Shown here: piece after piece, positions 34,350-47,370 of the stretch
Layout: each line of letters begins with the position of its first letter
Position numbering within the stretch: position 1 is the stretch's first letter
Assembly: GCA_003254905.1 (NCBI GenBank)
Contig: QANU01058774.1
Coordinates: 717-64,716 of the forward strand
From: Nissolia schottii
Lineage: Eukaryota > Streptophyta > Magnoliopsida > Fabales > Fabaceae
Direction: 5' to 3'
Length of the DNA: 64,000 bases
The notes under the pieces: generated by a model
Told to the model about the DNA's origin: nothing
The model's database searches: none
The model's input: only the letters and a program-made list of their open reading frames with translations
Translations under genes and position numbers: made by a program

Positions 34350-35781
34350 TCAAAAGAAAGGAGCCCTACGAGGTATTCCCTTTCTCTTTCTTGAATTTGT
34401 GGACTTTGATCTAATATCACATGCAGGAGGATCTGGCTGAGTAGTAGGAGGTGGTGGAGGAGGAGCACTGAGTTTCAATAATTCAGCTTCAGCCTTCTTT
34501 TTCTTTTGGTATTCTTCCTCTACCTTCTTTGGAAGCATACTTCTAGGGATACCTTCTATAGCATCATCACTTTCCTCCTCCCCCTTCTTGGCCCATTCCA
34601 ACTAAATAGTACAATAGAAACAGTGCACCATATGTTATTATTATTATTTTGTTAATTTTATTTTATTTATATAGAAAACATACAAAATAACAAAACCAAT
34701 ATATATATTGAACCACATAAACAAATAAATTAAATAATGTATATTCTTCATTCCGGGAAATTAATAAACAAGAGAAACCCACAAATTGATGTTTCAACGT
34801 GAATGTGGTTCAATTAAATGCAAAATTATATAATGACCCAAAAATAAAAGAGAAATAAAAATGAGATTATAAACAAAATAATGAGGCATGAAAGGGGGGG
34901 GGGATTAACCAAACAAATAGACTAACCTTGCATTCTAATGAACAAAAATGAAAAGAGTCCATCAGATTTCTAAGGCATGTAACACACTTGTTGTTGTTAT
35001 TTTTGACCTTAAGCCTACCAGCATTTTTGTTCTTGTGTTGATTGGTTGGAGCACCCCTAGTACTCAAGAAGATAACCTTAACACTGTTGATGACATAGGT
35101 CTGAATCCCGGTAATGTTTGTAGCCTTCTGAATGTCAACTACATTCACAACATCATTGTATGAAGACCTCCTCACCTACGTTGTTTTAAATTACACATCA
35201 AGATTCAACATTTTTCATCAATATCATTAAATTAGGCCAGATCAAATCCACAAAACAAAATAATGAAGAAACACAAATGCAAAAGACATTCTTGATAACC
35301 AAATTGCATGCATGGAACTTAATCAAATTGAATTAAGAGTACATAATCGATTTGGTCTAAATTATTTTTTATTTTGACACCAATTTGGTCAAAAAAAATT
35401 TATTTTGAAAAATTGACATCAAGTCAATGAGACCTAACAGTCAAACTAGATTACCTGAATTACCCTGTGGTTCTTGTGCTCTGACACGATACAATAAGAG
35501 CAACGCGCCGTACTGTCGTCGCAATCGACGCAATACTTCTTGCACTCATTCCTAGGTTGCTCAACATGAAATCGGCAAATGGAAAAAAATGTTATTGCTA
35601 GTAAGCGCTCTATCCATGGTGGAATTCTCATGTTTTCCTGATAGACAAATCCAAAAAATTGAAATGTGAATTAAAAAAAAAAAAAAGAAACAAAGAATTA
35701 GACATTCGCATTGCTAGTAATTGAAATGAGCATATATTAAATTACCCTGAGTGGAGTTGAGACTGAGGAGGATGAGGCCAT
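34350..35781 (-). CDS. PLATZ zinc-dependent DNA-binding transcription factor
   Basis: Four minus-strand exons join in phase 0: 35746-35781, 35455-35637, 34927-35175 and 34350-34601, giving 239 residues. Exon 1 encodes MASSSSVSTPLR. Exon 2 carries the first zinc-binding part: WIERLLAITFFSICRFH, RNECKKYCVDC, CSYCIVSEHKNHRVIQ. Exon 3 carries RRSSYNDVVNVVDIQK, GIQTYVINSVKVIFL and the second cluster, CVTCLRNL and HFCSLECK. Exon 4 is a low-complexity tail with a Lys/Glu helix, a Pro run and a basic RKRKGIPRRAPFF end. PLATZ proteins bind A/T-rich DNA and, in cereals, RNA polymerase III factors; most repress transcription. The conserved Cys/His set is present, so the gene looks functional. A decayed paralogue lies at 46490-47370. 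Confidence 0.85.
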
Positions 35782-36670
35782 TGTTCCTCAAAGAGAGAAT
35801 GGTCAAAAGAACTTGAAAGAAAGGGAGTAGCACAAAATATTAATATTATAATCTATGAAACTGTGGTCACAAAATAGACAAAGTAAAGTATGTATATATA
35901 GTGAATAAGACAAGGGTTTAGGGTGTGTTTCGAAGGAAGAAAGAAAAGGAAAAAAGATGGGAATAAATCTTGGCCGTTCTGATGAGAAGATGGTAGGTTT
36001 AATGAGTTTTGAATCGTTGGATTGTATTTTCTAGACCTAGTACATTGGCATTTTCTAGATGAGTATGAGTGGGGGATGAAAAATAAAATCATAAATTTAT
36101 GAAGGTACTTCATTCGCTACTCAAACTTTTATGAAAGTATTGACACCTCATTATATTTGAACGGTTGTGATTCAATCACAAATTTAAAACAAACAATTTT
36201 AGTTAGTAGAACATTTAGTAGAACATTTGGCAAAATTTTAGATGTTACAATATTAATACCCTTAAAATTTATAAGATACTGAAGTAAATTTCAATTATAA
36301 AACGGTAATAAATTTGTGAAAATGGAATATACAAATGTGTGAAAATTATATACCTGAGGTGTAATGTAACTATTGGAACCTAATCACGAATTAGTGTGTA
36401 CATGGAAAACCATCTACGAGAGTATCCAATAAATTTAATGCCTTTATAGTCAATGGTAATATCTGACAATATCTTTGAAATTAACTATTAATATTCTGTA
36501 TATGGTATGAGAAAATTAATGTCTTAATTAGTCTTATTTGGTTGTTTACCATATGTGAAATTTAAAATTATTCAATTTTTTATATTTGAGGGAGATGTTT
36601 TTTGATATGATCTACATCTAAGTGGTTTAGAGTTCAAGTCGTACCATATCTCTATTTCCTAATAAATATG
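35782..36670. promoter_or_regulatory. PLATZ upstream region
   Basis: On the minus strand a TATA-like CTATATATACATAC lies at about 35889-35902 and a telo-box-like ACCCTAAACCC near 35916-35926. Both are shared with the region upstream of the decayed PLATZ copy (about 47475-47510), so the promoter was duplicated with the gene. From 36110 to 36670 nothing further is visible. Confidence 0.45.
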
Positions 36671-36673
36671 TCA

Positions 36674-39600
36674 CACTACTAGAAATATGACTATTACCGT
36701 CCCAAAATTATCGTCGGTTATTTTCCGACGGTGATCGGTTCGCGGAAAAAAAAAGCAATATGTCCATTACCGTGGGTAATAGCTGCCTTTACCGTCGGAT
36801 ATTACCGACGGTAAAAATTTTATTTAAAATTTTTCATTTTGGCTCCAAAATGTTGGCGCCATGTAATTGGGTTACCGTTGGTGTTGCTTAGATTCGACGG
36901 TAACTTTATGAATAAAAATGCATCGTTTTTGGGAATCTAGTTACCGTCGGTAATTACCGACGGTAATGTGTTTAATAAAACGATGCGTTTTATTTTATAT
37001 TATTACCATTAGAATTCACTGGTTACCGTCAGATTTATCCAACGGTAATCTTTCAGAAAAATACTTAAGCGAATTTCCTTTCTCTTCTTCTCATTACAGC
37101 AACTTCTTTCTCCTTCTTTTTCCTTTCTCTTCCCTTCTCTCATTCCCCACTCACCATCATAACACCACCGTGCCACAACCGCGCCACCACCGTGCCACCA
37201 TCGCGCCACCACCGCTCCACTACCGTGCTACAGGTATGTTGTCTTGCATTGTGGGTAGCTATTGTTTTCTTTTTTTCACACCACCGCGCCGCCACCACTA
37301 AAGCCACATATTCCTTGCTTCTGTTCTTTCCTTTGCACCCCACAAAATATATGTTAATTTCATAACATTGTCTATGTTTATTTAACATTTCATTTCTTTT
37401 GGTTGCCATGACTTATGCTAAGGATGTGACACCACCACTTAATTTGTAATGAGCTAAGGATCTAAGGAGTCAAGGATTGTGTCAAGGATTGATCAAACAA
37501 TTATCAACGGCAATTAGGTATGTCTTAAACTTTATTGGTACTAGGATAGAGACTTATTTTGTTAGGATAAATTTGTAGGATTGGAGTTGTATGGCTGGAC
37601 TGGGGGAAGGAACGCTTAGTGTTACTTTCCGACATTGTTTGAATTGATGTGCTGGCAACGATGATTATGTGTTGTTTGCGGAGATTGGAGGGCCTATGTT
37701 GTAGAACGGTTTAAGAAATATTTGTGTGGAATTAATTCGTAATGCATTCAGTTAAGTCATTAAAATTATTAAGTTCACGTCCATAATTTGTGTAACATGT
37801 ACATAGGATTTCTGGAAAAAATGATTCCCGCGGTAATATTTTGGATGTACGATAGATATTATGAGAACCGAGGAGTGATAAAGCCTGAAGATTTTGAGGG
37901 CATCGACTACTTTTGTGTTGTAATTGGAATTGTACTTGAACTTAGAGGGTCACTCATTGTGTTGTATTTACTTAATTTGATCTAAATCTTCCTTTGTTCT
38001 AAAAGTAAAGATGTTGATGCTAGTTTTATTAACAGAACAGAATATAGTTAAATGTTAACAAACACCAGACTTTTAAGTTTTAACAACTTTTAAATTTGTG
38101 TGAACCTAAGCTATATTGCAACTAAATCATACTGGTGCTACTTCCCCTATACATTTTAGGCATCTTGAGTAACTGACAAACTATGAATTGTAATAAATAT
38201 GTGTTGGTCTAGATGAAGTGTGATTGATTTTTATATTATTTTTCCATTTCTAGCTATAAGGAGGGTAAATAGAATCGGGTTCTAAGTGCTATTAATTGAT
38301 AAATGCATAACAAGAAAATTTTATAATTTAGGTGATGTGATAAGGGCTTAGTATGGATTGGCCGTTCAAATGTATGCTTGAAAAATTTCAGATAAGGGAA
38401 CTTGTTACCAAATCCATATCCTATATGTTGTTGTATGTTAAATATGTTTCATAAGATCTTGTAAATTGGAAACAGGTGGTATGAGTCCAGTGTTAGTGTG
38501 TTCGGCTGAGAGTGGAAAAATTTAGAAAGGATCTGAATTATGCAAAATGTAATATAACTACCTTCTAAGGTTGTTGGGTGGGCTGTAGGTGCAACTATAA
38601 AATTGTCAAGCTAAGAAAATGAATTATGATTATGTGATTCAAAATAAATTATAGTAAAGTGTTGTTATGATCATTTAAATTAAATTATGAGAAAATGTTA
38701 TTCAAAATGAATTATGATTATGTGATTCAAAATAAATTATAGTAAAGTGTTGTTTACTATTAATTGGAATTTTGTGCTCATGAGAAAATTTAGAGAATTT
38801 TAGTGCTTCTGCTGTTTTTGAAGTAAGAAAATGTTAGAATGATTTAAGTGTTGTTTGCTATTAAATGGAATTTTGTGCTCATGAGAAGATTTCGCATAAT
38901 TCAAACTAAATTGGTATTTGTGGCTGTTGCATGAGTAGATAAAGTTCTAGCCAAATGAAACGTGACTAAATTATGTTATAATGCTAATTGGAGCTGCTGC
39001 ATGTGTTCTTTAATCATCTAGCTAAATTAAGTATGGCTAAAATATGTTATAATGGTATTTGGAGCTGTTGCAGGTGTTCTTTAATTATCTAGCTAGAGTG
39101 ATATGTGAAAATGCAACATGATAGAAAGCTGTTAGGATAATTGTATGCGTTATGTAAATTGCCTAATTAATTTGGAGTATGGGATTCTAATATGCTATTT
39201 TGCTCATTTAAATAAATTGGTATATGGAAATATAGCTTGTTAAGGTGTTGTGTGTGCTAGTACATATAGGAGTGCTGTTCGGATAAAATGTATGTGATGT
39301 CCTGAAAAAGAGAATGTTCGGATAGAATGTAATCTGGACCTTAGCACCGTTTAGGGTGTTTTAATTTTATAATCGCGACAACAATAGGTTTGTGTTGGTG
39401 ATGTGTGTGTATGGCTGATTCGAAGGAGAAATTGATGAAGATAACTTGAGTATAAATTATCTCGCTGGAATTGTGTGCATGTGAAACATTCACCTAGCTA
39501 ATTCGGGTATGTAAGCATAGTAGGTTAAAATGCTGTTTGTATTAATATTGCATGTGCTGGGTTGAAGGGGCAAAGGACTATAAGCATTCCAACCAAGTAG

Positions 39601-40236
39601 ATAACAACCTAGTGAAGCATGGTTTATGACTTAAGCGTAAGCTAGCTAGCTAGAGTGTTACAATATAGGAGGAGTGTGTAGGTTTATTTGAGAAACTATT
39701 GTTGCAGAAGCCCGAATTTGAGTCACTAGTGAGATATCTGTCCCCTATTACTTATTTGTCTTTTACCTAAGAAACTATATTTTTCACATGTGCACCATCC
39801 ATCTTTAAATTCTATCAAAAACGGAATATATGTTGTCCACCACATAACATATAAATATTTAATTAGTTATTAAATATAAATTTTAATATATTTATAAATT
39901 ACAAAAATTAAATGAAATTTTTGATTGATATGATTATAGTCATTTATTAAAACAAATAATACAAAATTATAAACAATTTTATTTTTTAAAAGTATTTAAT
40001 TATTACCGTCCGATATATCCCACGGTAACAAACACGAATAAAATATTATTATATTACCGTCGCCTTGAACCGACGGTAAACCGGTTCAAATGTACTCAGA
40101 TGTGAACTGGTTTACGTCGGTTTCATTTTCTGATGGTAAAATGATTACCATTGACCCTTTACCGTGTGTCCGCGTCCGACGGTAATGCCGACGGTAGCGT
40201 AAAAAACTGACGGTAATGAGCTATTTTCTTGTAGTG
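36674..40236. mobile_element. Non-autonomous CACTA (En/Spm) transposon
   Basis: It begins CACTACTAGAAA and ends TTTCTTGTAGTG, the inverse of CACTACAAGAAA. It is flanked by the 3-bp target duplication TCA (36671-36673 and 40237-40239). Both ends carry many copies of TACCGTCGG/CCGACGGTA, the subterminal transposase-binding repeats typical of CACTA elements: about 36695-37045 on the left and 40005-40215 on the right. The 3563-bp interior has no transposase frame. After the left repeats there is a pyrimidine-rich stretch and a CCACCACCGTGCCAC repeat leading to a good donor (CTACAG|GTATGT, 37232), perhaps the remains of the transposase gene's first exon. The interior has degenerate tandem duplications (period 88 near 38621 and 38709). 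Confidence 0.9.
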
Positions 40237-40279
40237 TCAAATTTTAAAATAAATTATAAAAATTTAGGACTATATTCAG

Positions 40280-41290
40280 GTTCATATCCAATAAACTCTA
40301 TACATGAGAGAGCCTATTAAATATAAAATTATTTAATTATCTTTAAATTATACTTATTTTGCCCCTTTCATACAGAGAAGTTGTACACTATTAAGGTAAC
40401 TCAAATTTACTACCATTAATATCAATGCCGTTGCTTTCCTCTGGATACCAAATTTATAATTTATAATTTCTTTTTGTAGGAAGAAAAATTTTGAATTGAT
40501 TCAAGTATGAGAGAGAAGATCTATGAAAATAAAGTCATGAAATTTTCTTTAAAATTTAAAATTTATATATATCACTTTATTTTTACAAGATTAGAGTAAT
40601 TTAGATTTGAATAAGCCTTCAATTAAGACCAAAAAAAGGGGCTGGGTTTGGTTTGTATATTCATTTTCTACAAAGAAAAAAGAAAAAAAAAATGCTCCTC
40701 ATATGACTTACATTTTAGAGCATCTAATTAAAGAGCTTTAAATATGTCTCACTAAGTATGCATTTTATACTACATAGTTTAACCAACAAAATTCATTATA
40801 CCCACGAACGAGTTGAAAAAATAACTAAAGAGAGAAAAATGCAAAAATAAAAAAATTGATAATAATTACTATTTTTCAACATTATTTTTATTACATTGAT
40901 TTTTTAAAAATAATTTAATTTCTTAAAAAATCATATATATTATTTTAATTTTTTTAGGCATGCATGTCCGCCGTGTTAACACTACCGCATTCCACATGGC
41001 ATGTGCACATTTTTTTGTCCAAATACGAAACGTGGGGCTTGCTCCCATTTCCTTTCCATAGTAACTTGAATTCGTGACAAAGGTGATTTCAGCCCCATTT
41101 TAAAAAAATAAAATAAAAATTAAAGGGGCTGAAATTGGTCTAGGGACTGTTGATTTCAGCCCCAATTCTCATACATCCGTAATTTATAGAAAGTGACCAC
41201 ATTTTGAAAAATAAAACTAATGTAACCCCCCCCCCCCCACAGGATACTACCATAGGTTTATATGATTCATGCGCCTTTCCTTTATAAAAA
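40280..41290 (+). repeat. Repeat A, copy 1
   Basis: About 1 kb shared in the same orientation with 45395-46135 and 50850-51733. Landmarks are GAGAAGTTGTACACTATT, the CTACCATTAATAT word, ATGAAATTTTCTTTAAA and GAATTCGTGACAAAGGTGAT. Unlike the other copies it carries extra sequence after GAATTCGTGACAAAGGTGATTT: an inverted repeat TTTCAGCCCC...GGGGCTGAAA (41088-41142). There is a C-homopolymer at 41226-41239. Origin unknown; no coding frame. Confidence 0.75.
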
Positions 41291-42239
41291 GAAAGTTATC
41301 AAAAAAAAGTTTGAAGGCCATCATTCCGCTGCCGATATGTCCTCCTTTATCATCATTATAAATTAACACAAAGGTGAAATGAAAAGATCATGATCTATCA
41401 ATCAATGGAATCAAAAAGATTTTTAACTTTTGGGAGGGGATTATCCCTGGCCATTAATTACATGCAAAAGACAAGCCACTTTGATAAATTATAACGATTC
41501 CAGCTCAGGAGTGCTTGAAACGGATGCCCTTTTTCTTTTTCTATTTTTTTTCTCCTTAAAAAGCCCTTTTGTTTTTGTTATTATCATATCCTCTCCTCAC
41601 TTCCTCGCTTTTTAATGTTCCCCTTCTTGGGCGGTGTTAATTCAGAAAATAAATAAATTAATTGAACTTTTCTATAAGTAGCTACCATGCATCTTGCATA
41701 CTAGTCAGATCTCGTAAATTCTTTCTTTCAATAAGTTTCAAACTCATTACAAGTTTCAACAAGTCAGACGATATCGTTAAGCAGTTTATTAGGTAGATTA
41801 ATTAGAAGTTCAGAACCGCAAAATTAGATCCGTTAGTACTTTAGTTAAAGTCTACATAGCGCGAATTAAACCATGTATAATGAACGTACGTACCTTACAG
41901 GTAAGGCATAAAGAAGAATGTTACATGTATAATAAAATTTAGAGAACATTTATATAACCTTCTTATAAATTAAAGTATGAGTTTTATTATGTTCACATTT
42001 TTTGTCTCCATAATGGAACATATGTTTTTGTGAGAGAGTTATATGATTATTGTGTAAATTTTGTTGTAAAAAAAGTATTCTTAATTAAAAAGTGATGTTT
42101 TGTTTTGTATCACCTAATATAGGCATCAGCCCATGTGATGCTTGTAGTTCAATATGAAACAAGGTGTAGAAGAAGGTGTCAAGTGTTGCGCCTCTAAGTA
42201 TATAAAATCAAAGAACCATAGTCAATATAAAACATAAAT
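41291..42239. other. No gene seen
   Basis: AT-rich DNA. A frame at 41430-41615 has no recognisable domain. Confidence 0.4.
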
Positions 42240-42602
42240 ATTGGAGAAATTGAGAAAAGAAGTACGCTTAGTGTTTGTGGAGTGAAGGAGTGGAAGGGTT
42301 TGTGGAGTGAAGGAGTGGAACGACTATTAGGAACAACATGGGTTATTGTAATACATATGGGTAGTTGGAAGTTAGTTGTGATTAGTTAGAAGTTAGTTGT
42401 GATTAGTCGAAAGTTACTTATAACTGCTAAATAAGCTGTTAAACTAATTGAAGGGAGGGAAAATTCAGCTATATAACTAAATGTAATTGATGAAAAAGGC
42501 ATAAATTGAATAATAGATTCTTACCTTCCTCTCTCTTTGTTCTTCTCTGCTTTCTCTTTCTCTCTTTTCTTTCTTCTTCTTCCTATCATATTGTCTTAAC
42601 AG
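42240..42602 (+). repeat. Probable LTR fragment (retrotransposon)
   Basis: A TATA-like CTATATAACTAAATG (about 42468) is followed by a pyrimidine-rich leader-like stretch and an end at GTCTTAACA (42602), the usual 3' terminus of a copia LTR. Direct GTTAGTTGTGATTAGT repeats precede it (42370-42405). The 5' end of the LTR is not clear. Confidence 0.35.
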
Positions 42603-42721
42603 AGTAAATTTATAAGATAATAAAAAAATAGAGTATTATAAAATTGATGCCAGTGAAAAAAGGTAAGTGAAATAGGTTAAAAAAATCTCTTAATTCAAAT
42701 TATTAAGACTGGTATCGCTAC

Positions 42722-43184
42722 AAACTCGAGGGCCGCTGAGCGGCGCAGCTTTCTTCACCATGAAGTTTTGTTTATTCTGAAAGGTGGCTCTGATATTATC
42801 TTGTCAGAGTCGCTGAGCGGCTGGCAGAGAGCTGAGCGGTGTCAGTGCTGCTGCAGGGCTTCAGGGTGGCTTGCAGAAGTTGCTTCAAACTCAAGTAACT
42901 TCACTTTAAAGTAATGGGCCACTGAGCGGCTCAAGGGACCGCTGAGCGGTCTGATGCTCCTCTGGCTCTTCAGTGCTTTGTTGTTTCTCCTTTCCTTTGT
43001 TCCCTGCTTCTTAGTTCTGTGAGATTTTTTTCTTTCAAATTCATCCTTTTATATTATTTGTATCCATCTTTTAACTTATGCGAAAAATCTTACAAACATG
43101 GGGGAATTGGTTAGAAAACTTATAGACAATAAAGTAAATAGGTATCATTTTAACCTATGAAAATACTAAAATATGGTACTTAAC
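42722..43184 (-). repeat. 5' part of the gypsy-like LTR (second copy, reverse)
   Basis: The reverse complement starts TGTTAAGTACCATATTTTAG, like the LTR at 2489. It contains the same palindrome-rich part (CCGCTGAGCGG and variants, five times) and stops at the CTCGAG that corresponds to about 2975. The rest of the LTR is missing. Divergence is visible but the word order is kept. Confidence 0.7.
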
Positions 43185-43829
43185 AGGGGTGTTACACAAT
43201 TTAAGATAAAAAGCCAAATAAAACATTAATATTATAGATTAAGAGACAAGAAAACCTAAAAGAACTACCCTCATTAAAAATCTCTTAGGAGAACCCTTTT
43301 TTTTTAATGTTACAAGGAATCCAAAGATGATCTTAGAAATTTGAAATAACAAACTAAATCTATTTTAAATAAACTAACAGACACTGTAGTAGCAATTATT
43401 TTAAATTCTGCATATGATCAACTTTGGCATATATCCTACAAGTGTCCAACCCAAAGATCATTCCTCCAACAGTTTCAAGATGTTTCGTAGGAGAATTTCA
43501 TTAAAAATGTCATCTCAAGGCATTGAAGAGGCAAGTCAAATGTTGCTAAACTAAATTTGAATTTTAAAATGTTCAATAAAAGAATAGACTGATGTGCTAA
43601 TTAATTTAAATAATGACAGAAGATAGATGAAATATATGATTGTAAATGCATCACCAAGCTTTAACTTATCTAGTTATTTTCTTCTCAATTTGTCCAAAAA
43701 ATAGATAGAAAAACCATATAAGTGTAACCACATGACTTATAAGCAACGCCACTTGCTAAATTCTCAAGTCATAGTACAAAACCTCAACACCATCATGCCA
43801 CACACTAACAATCTTTATAAGGTGCTGTG
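43185..43829. other. No gene seen
   Basis: AT-rich sequence leading into repeat B; no frame or signal of note. Confidence 0.4.
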
Positions 43830-45394
43830 AAATTAGAATAATATTTCTAATACTTAAAAGACCCATCAAAACCAGTATATGTTAGAAGCATTGACTCACA
43901 CAATCTCAGTCTGTGTTAGAATCTTAGATTAGAAAAGTAATTTAAATGAAACAAAAATTGGACACATGACATTGTCTATCTGAACCAAAAAAAGTACAGA
44001 CAGAAAAAGGTTATCAAAAGGGGAAAAGGTTACCAGCTATTTTGTTGTTACATCGTGAGAAAGGGAGAATGGGAAATAACAATGAGAATGAGAAACCAAG
44101 TTCCTAAGAAGAGAAAGGAAAATGATACCAGAATAATGGCTAATTATAATCTAATCTACGATTAAATAAATGAGCAGTCGACTAATGCAACTGAGGGCTT
44201 GAAAAGTAACTTACCCCACTAAAATTGGATCAACAAGCCTCACGATTCCCAAAAGCTTAACAAAATTTGTGACTAACAATGCTTAGAAATAATTGAACTT
44301 CTGCAAGCTTGTCTTTATGATACTTTAAAAGAAAAGTAAGTAACCATAAGATTGCAGGTACATTTCAATGTTTGTAAGGTATAATAAAAATAATTTGACA
44401 ATTTAGTGGTAAACAAGTAATAACAATTCCTTGATGGTGGCCAAGTTAAAAGGACTAAAAATGTGCCAGACATAAGTTTCCCCCTAGACTTAACTTGATT
44501 AAGCCATTTACCTTAGTATTAACAATAAATTAATCACTAACGAATTTCATTTAGACAGTAGACACCACCATGTATACAGAACCACGTTCAATAGCTCTTA
44601 ATATAAGAATTCCTCAAAGAAGAGTTGGTCCATTTTTTTGAAGCTTATCCATTCTACCAAACTCTGCTATAATTAGAGATAAAATAACAGTGTTGTTGCT
44701 ATAGCTTAACATTTGATATGTACGTTGAATTCAACATGTTGCAAATTCAACTTCAAGGCTGCAATGTAATTAAAGGATGGGAGAAGAACTAAAAAAACTA
44801 GAAAAAAAAAAAAAACCTCTTCCTCGCTCTCATTTCGTAGTCATTTAATCAAATACCACATGCACTTGAGCTAAGAAAAGGCAAGTTTACCAGATCAAGG
44901 GAGAAAATATGTAATCCGCACTAACTTTCATGCTATAGTTAGAACTTAGTATAACACAAACCTATGCGTTTCATCATGATAACAATCATTTGTAAGCCTA
45001 AGGTTGAAATTGAAGCTTTATAGTAACTTTAACTACGCCATAGAAAACGAAAGGGAATGAATTACCTTGAATTAGAACTATAATTAAGAAGTTTTATCTA
45101 TGATTAAAAAATAATTAACACAAATTAAAGAACCGCAACAGAGATCTCTGAATCTGAGAATTATCTTAAAGAAAACAAACTTGAATTTTAAGTTTATTGA
45201 CATATTTTAGATACTATTATGTGCACAACTAATCAATCAGAATAAATAGTCAATTCAAAGAGCAACTCTTTTACGCAAATTTGGCTCCACTTCCACTAAC
45301 ATCCTTAACTGTTCCATCACAATCACAATCACCACTCACCTTCCAATCAGATCCACTTACAAACATATCGAGGAATCATACCACAGTCGTACCC
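43830..45394 (+). repeat. Repeat B, copy 1
   Basis: About 1.56 kb shared with 48295-50125 and, for its last part, 50376-50765. Landmarks are TAAGGTGCTGTGAAATTAGA, GACACCACCATGTATA, GAATTCAACATGTTGCAAATTC and, at the end, GAGGAATCATA. Repeat A follows immediately. On the minus strand an exon-like frame before a GTAAG donor (reads VTNFVKLLGIVRLVDPILVG near 44214-44275) suggests a gene origin, but it is not preserved in copy 2 and I cannot name it. Confidence 0.75.
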
Positions 45395-46135
45395 TATTAT
45401 AAGGCAACTCAAATACAATACTAATAGAATAAAACCATTAATATAAATGTCATTGCTCTATTCTAGATACGAAACTTTTCATTTTAAATTTCTTTTGGAG
45501 GAGGAATATTTTGAATTGATTCAAATATATGAGAGGGAAGACCTATGAAAATAAAGGCGATGAAATTTTCTTTCAATTTAAAAATTTTACATATCACTTT
45601 ATTTTTACTAGATTAGAGTAATTTGAATTTGAATAAGCCTTCAATTAAGATAAAAAAAAGGGTTTGGTTTGGTTATTCATTTTCAAAAAAGAAAAAAAAA
45701 ATAACGCTCGTCACATGACTTTTACATTGTAAAGTATCTAATTAAAGAGCTTTGAATATATCTAACTAAGTATGCATTTTATAATAGATAGGTTGACAAC
45801 AAAATTCTTTATACCCACAAGCGATTTGAAAAACAACTAGAGGGAGAGAAAATGATAATAATTACTATTTTTTTTCAAAAGTATTTTTATTACATTGATT
45901 TTTTCAAAAATGTTTAATCTCTTATTTTTTTAAAAATCATATATATATTAATTTAATTTTTTTAATGCATGTATATCTGCCATGTCAACACTTTTTGTGC
46001 CACAACTCACTTGGCATCAGCAATTTTTTATTTTTATTTTTTCCAAATACAACATGAGGGGCTCAATCTCATTTCCTCTCCATAATTAGTAACTTGAATT
46101 CGTGATGAAGGTGATTTGTTTTTTCCTTACGAGCT
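45395..46135 (+). repeat. Repeat A, copy 2
   Basis: Follows repeat B copy 1 directly, in the same order as B3-A3 downstream. It lacks the inverted-repeat insertion of copy 1 and ends after GAATTCGTGATGAAGGTGATT. Confidence 0.75.
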
Positions 46136-46489
46136 AGTGAAAAGTTAACGTATAGAAGAAATCATGCATAAAATTCATGCGTACTACTAAGAAAAAAGCT
46201 CCATTACCTTTCACACATAAGTCAAGTTTACATTCATGGGTTAGCTTGTCTGTTTTATTTTTTCGATAAGTGTGTTAACTTTTCTATTGGTTACACTCTC
46301 ATGTTTTTCTTGTAAGTAGGCAAAAGAACAAGCATCATGCATGCCCTTAAGCATACCATACCAACTCAACGGTTATGTACTATTACATAAGATTTTAATT
46401 AATAGGATCACATTCCATTAAAATCTCATCTAACAATAGATACTTAGTAAGTTGGTATGGTGCCTCACTACCAATGGATTCAAATAACA
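46136..46489. other. No gene seen
   Basis: Spacer between repeat A copy 2 and the decayed PLATZ gene. Confidence 0.4.
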
Positions 46490-47370
46490 CAACTCATACA
46501 TTTTATAATGTATTCCGATGATGTATAAACAAATGGACTAACATTACATTCCAAAGAGCAAAAATAAAATGGTGCCATCAGATTTCTAAAGCATGTAACA
46601 CACTTATTGATATTATTTTTGACATTAAGCCTACCGGCACTTTTGTTCTTGTGTTGGTTAGTGGGAGCACCCCTCGTACTCAAAAATAAAACCTTAGCAC
46701 TATTGATGATATAGATCTGAATGCCTAATATGGTTTGTAGCCTTCTGAATGTCAGCCTACATTCACAACATCGTGGTACACTGTTCAAATCCACACATCA
46801 AGATCCAATTTTTTCCAACAATCACATTCAAATCTGGTCAGATCTCATTAACCAAACAAAAAGTAATGCAAAAGCACAAATGCAAAAGACATTCTTGATA
46901 AACGAATTGCAAGCACTGAATCGCAAATCAAATCAAATTAAGAGTAAATACTCAATTCAGTCTGAAACATTTTTTATTTTAACACTAATTTAATCCTAAA
47001 ATTTTTTTATTTCAAAAATTGACATCAAGTATGTGAAATTAGATGGTCAGACTAAATTACCTGCCTTACCTTGTGGTTTTTGTGCGCTAATGTAATACAA
47101 TAGGAGCAACACGATGTGTTGTCTCACAATATTTCTTGCACTCACTCCTAGGTCATTCAACATGAAATTGACATACAACAAAAAAATGTTATTGCTAGTA
47201 AGCGCTTAAACCATGATGAGACTCTCATGTTTACTTGATAGACAAATCCTAAAATTAAAATTTGAATAAAAATGAAAAAAGATTAGACATGGACATTGCT
47301 AGTGAGAATTGAAATGACTATAGATTTAATTACCTTTGGTGGGGTTGAGGCTGAGAATGATGCCATTGTT
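46490..47370 (-). pseudogene. Decayed PLATZ paralogue
   Basis: Three of the four PLATZ exons are recognisable on the minus strand. An exon 1 equivalent is at 47334-47366 (MASFSASTPPK), an exon 2 equivalent at about 47060-47225, and an exon 3 equivalent at about 46545-46760 (RLQTILGIQIYIINSAKVLFL, interrupted; then CVTCFRNLM and YFCSLECN). In exon 2 the Cys-Val-Asp-Cys stretch is lost through a small deletion that also shifts the frame. The start of exon 3 is broken (the RRSSY motif is gone) and the exon 4 equivalent is absent. The upstream region matches that of the intact gene at 34350-35781. It cannot encode a PLATZ protein. Confidence 0.8.

Noticed and set aside
37009..37409. Minus-strand WWHGG/VVARW repeat frames in the CACTA element
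   Set aside because: They are produced by the CCACCACCGTGCCAC repeat; no protein family has this composition.
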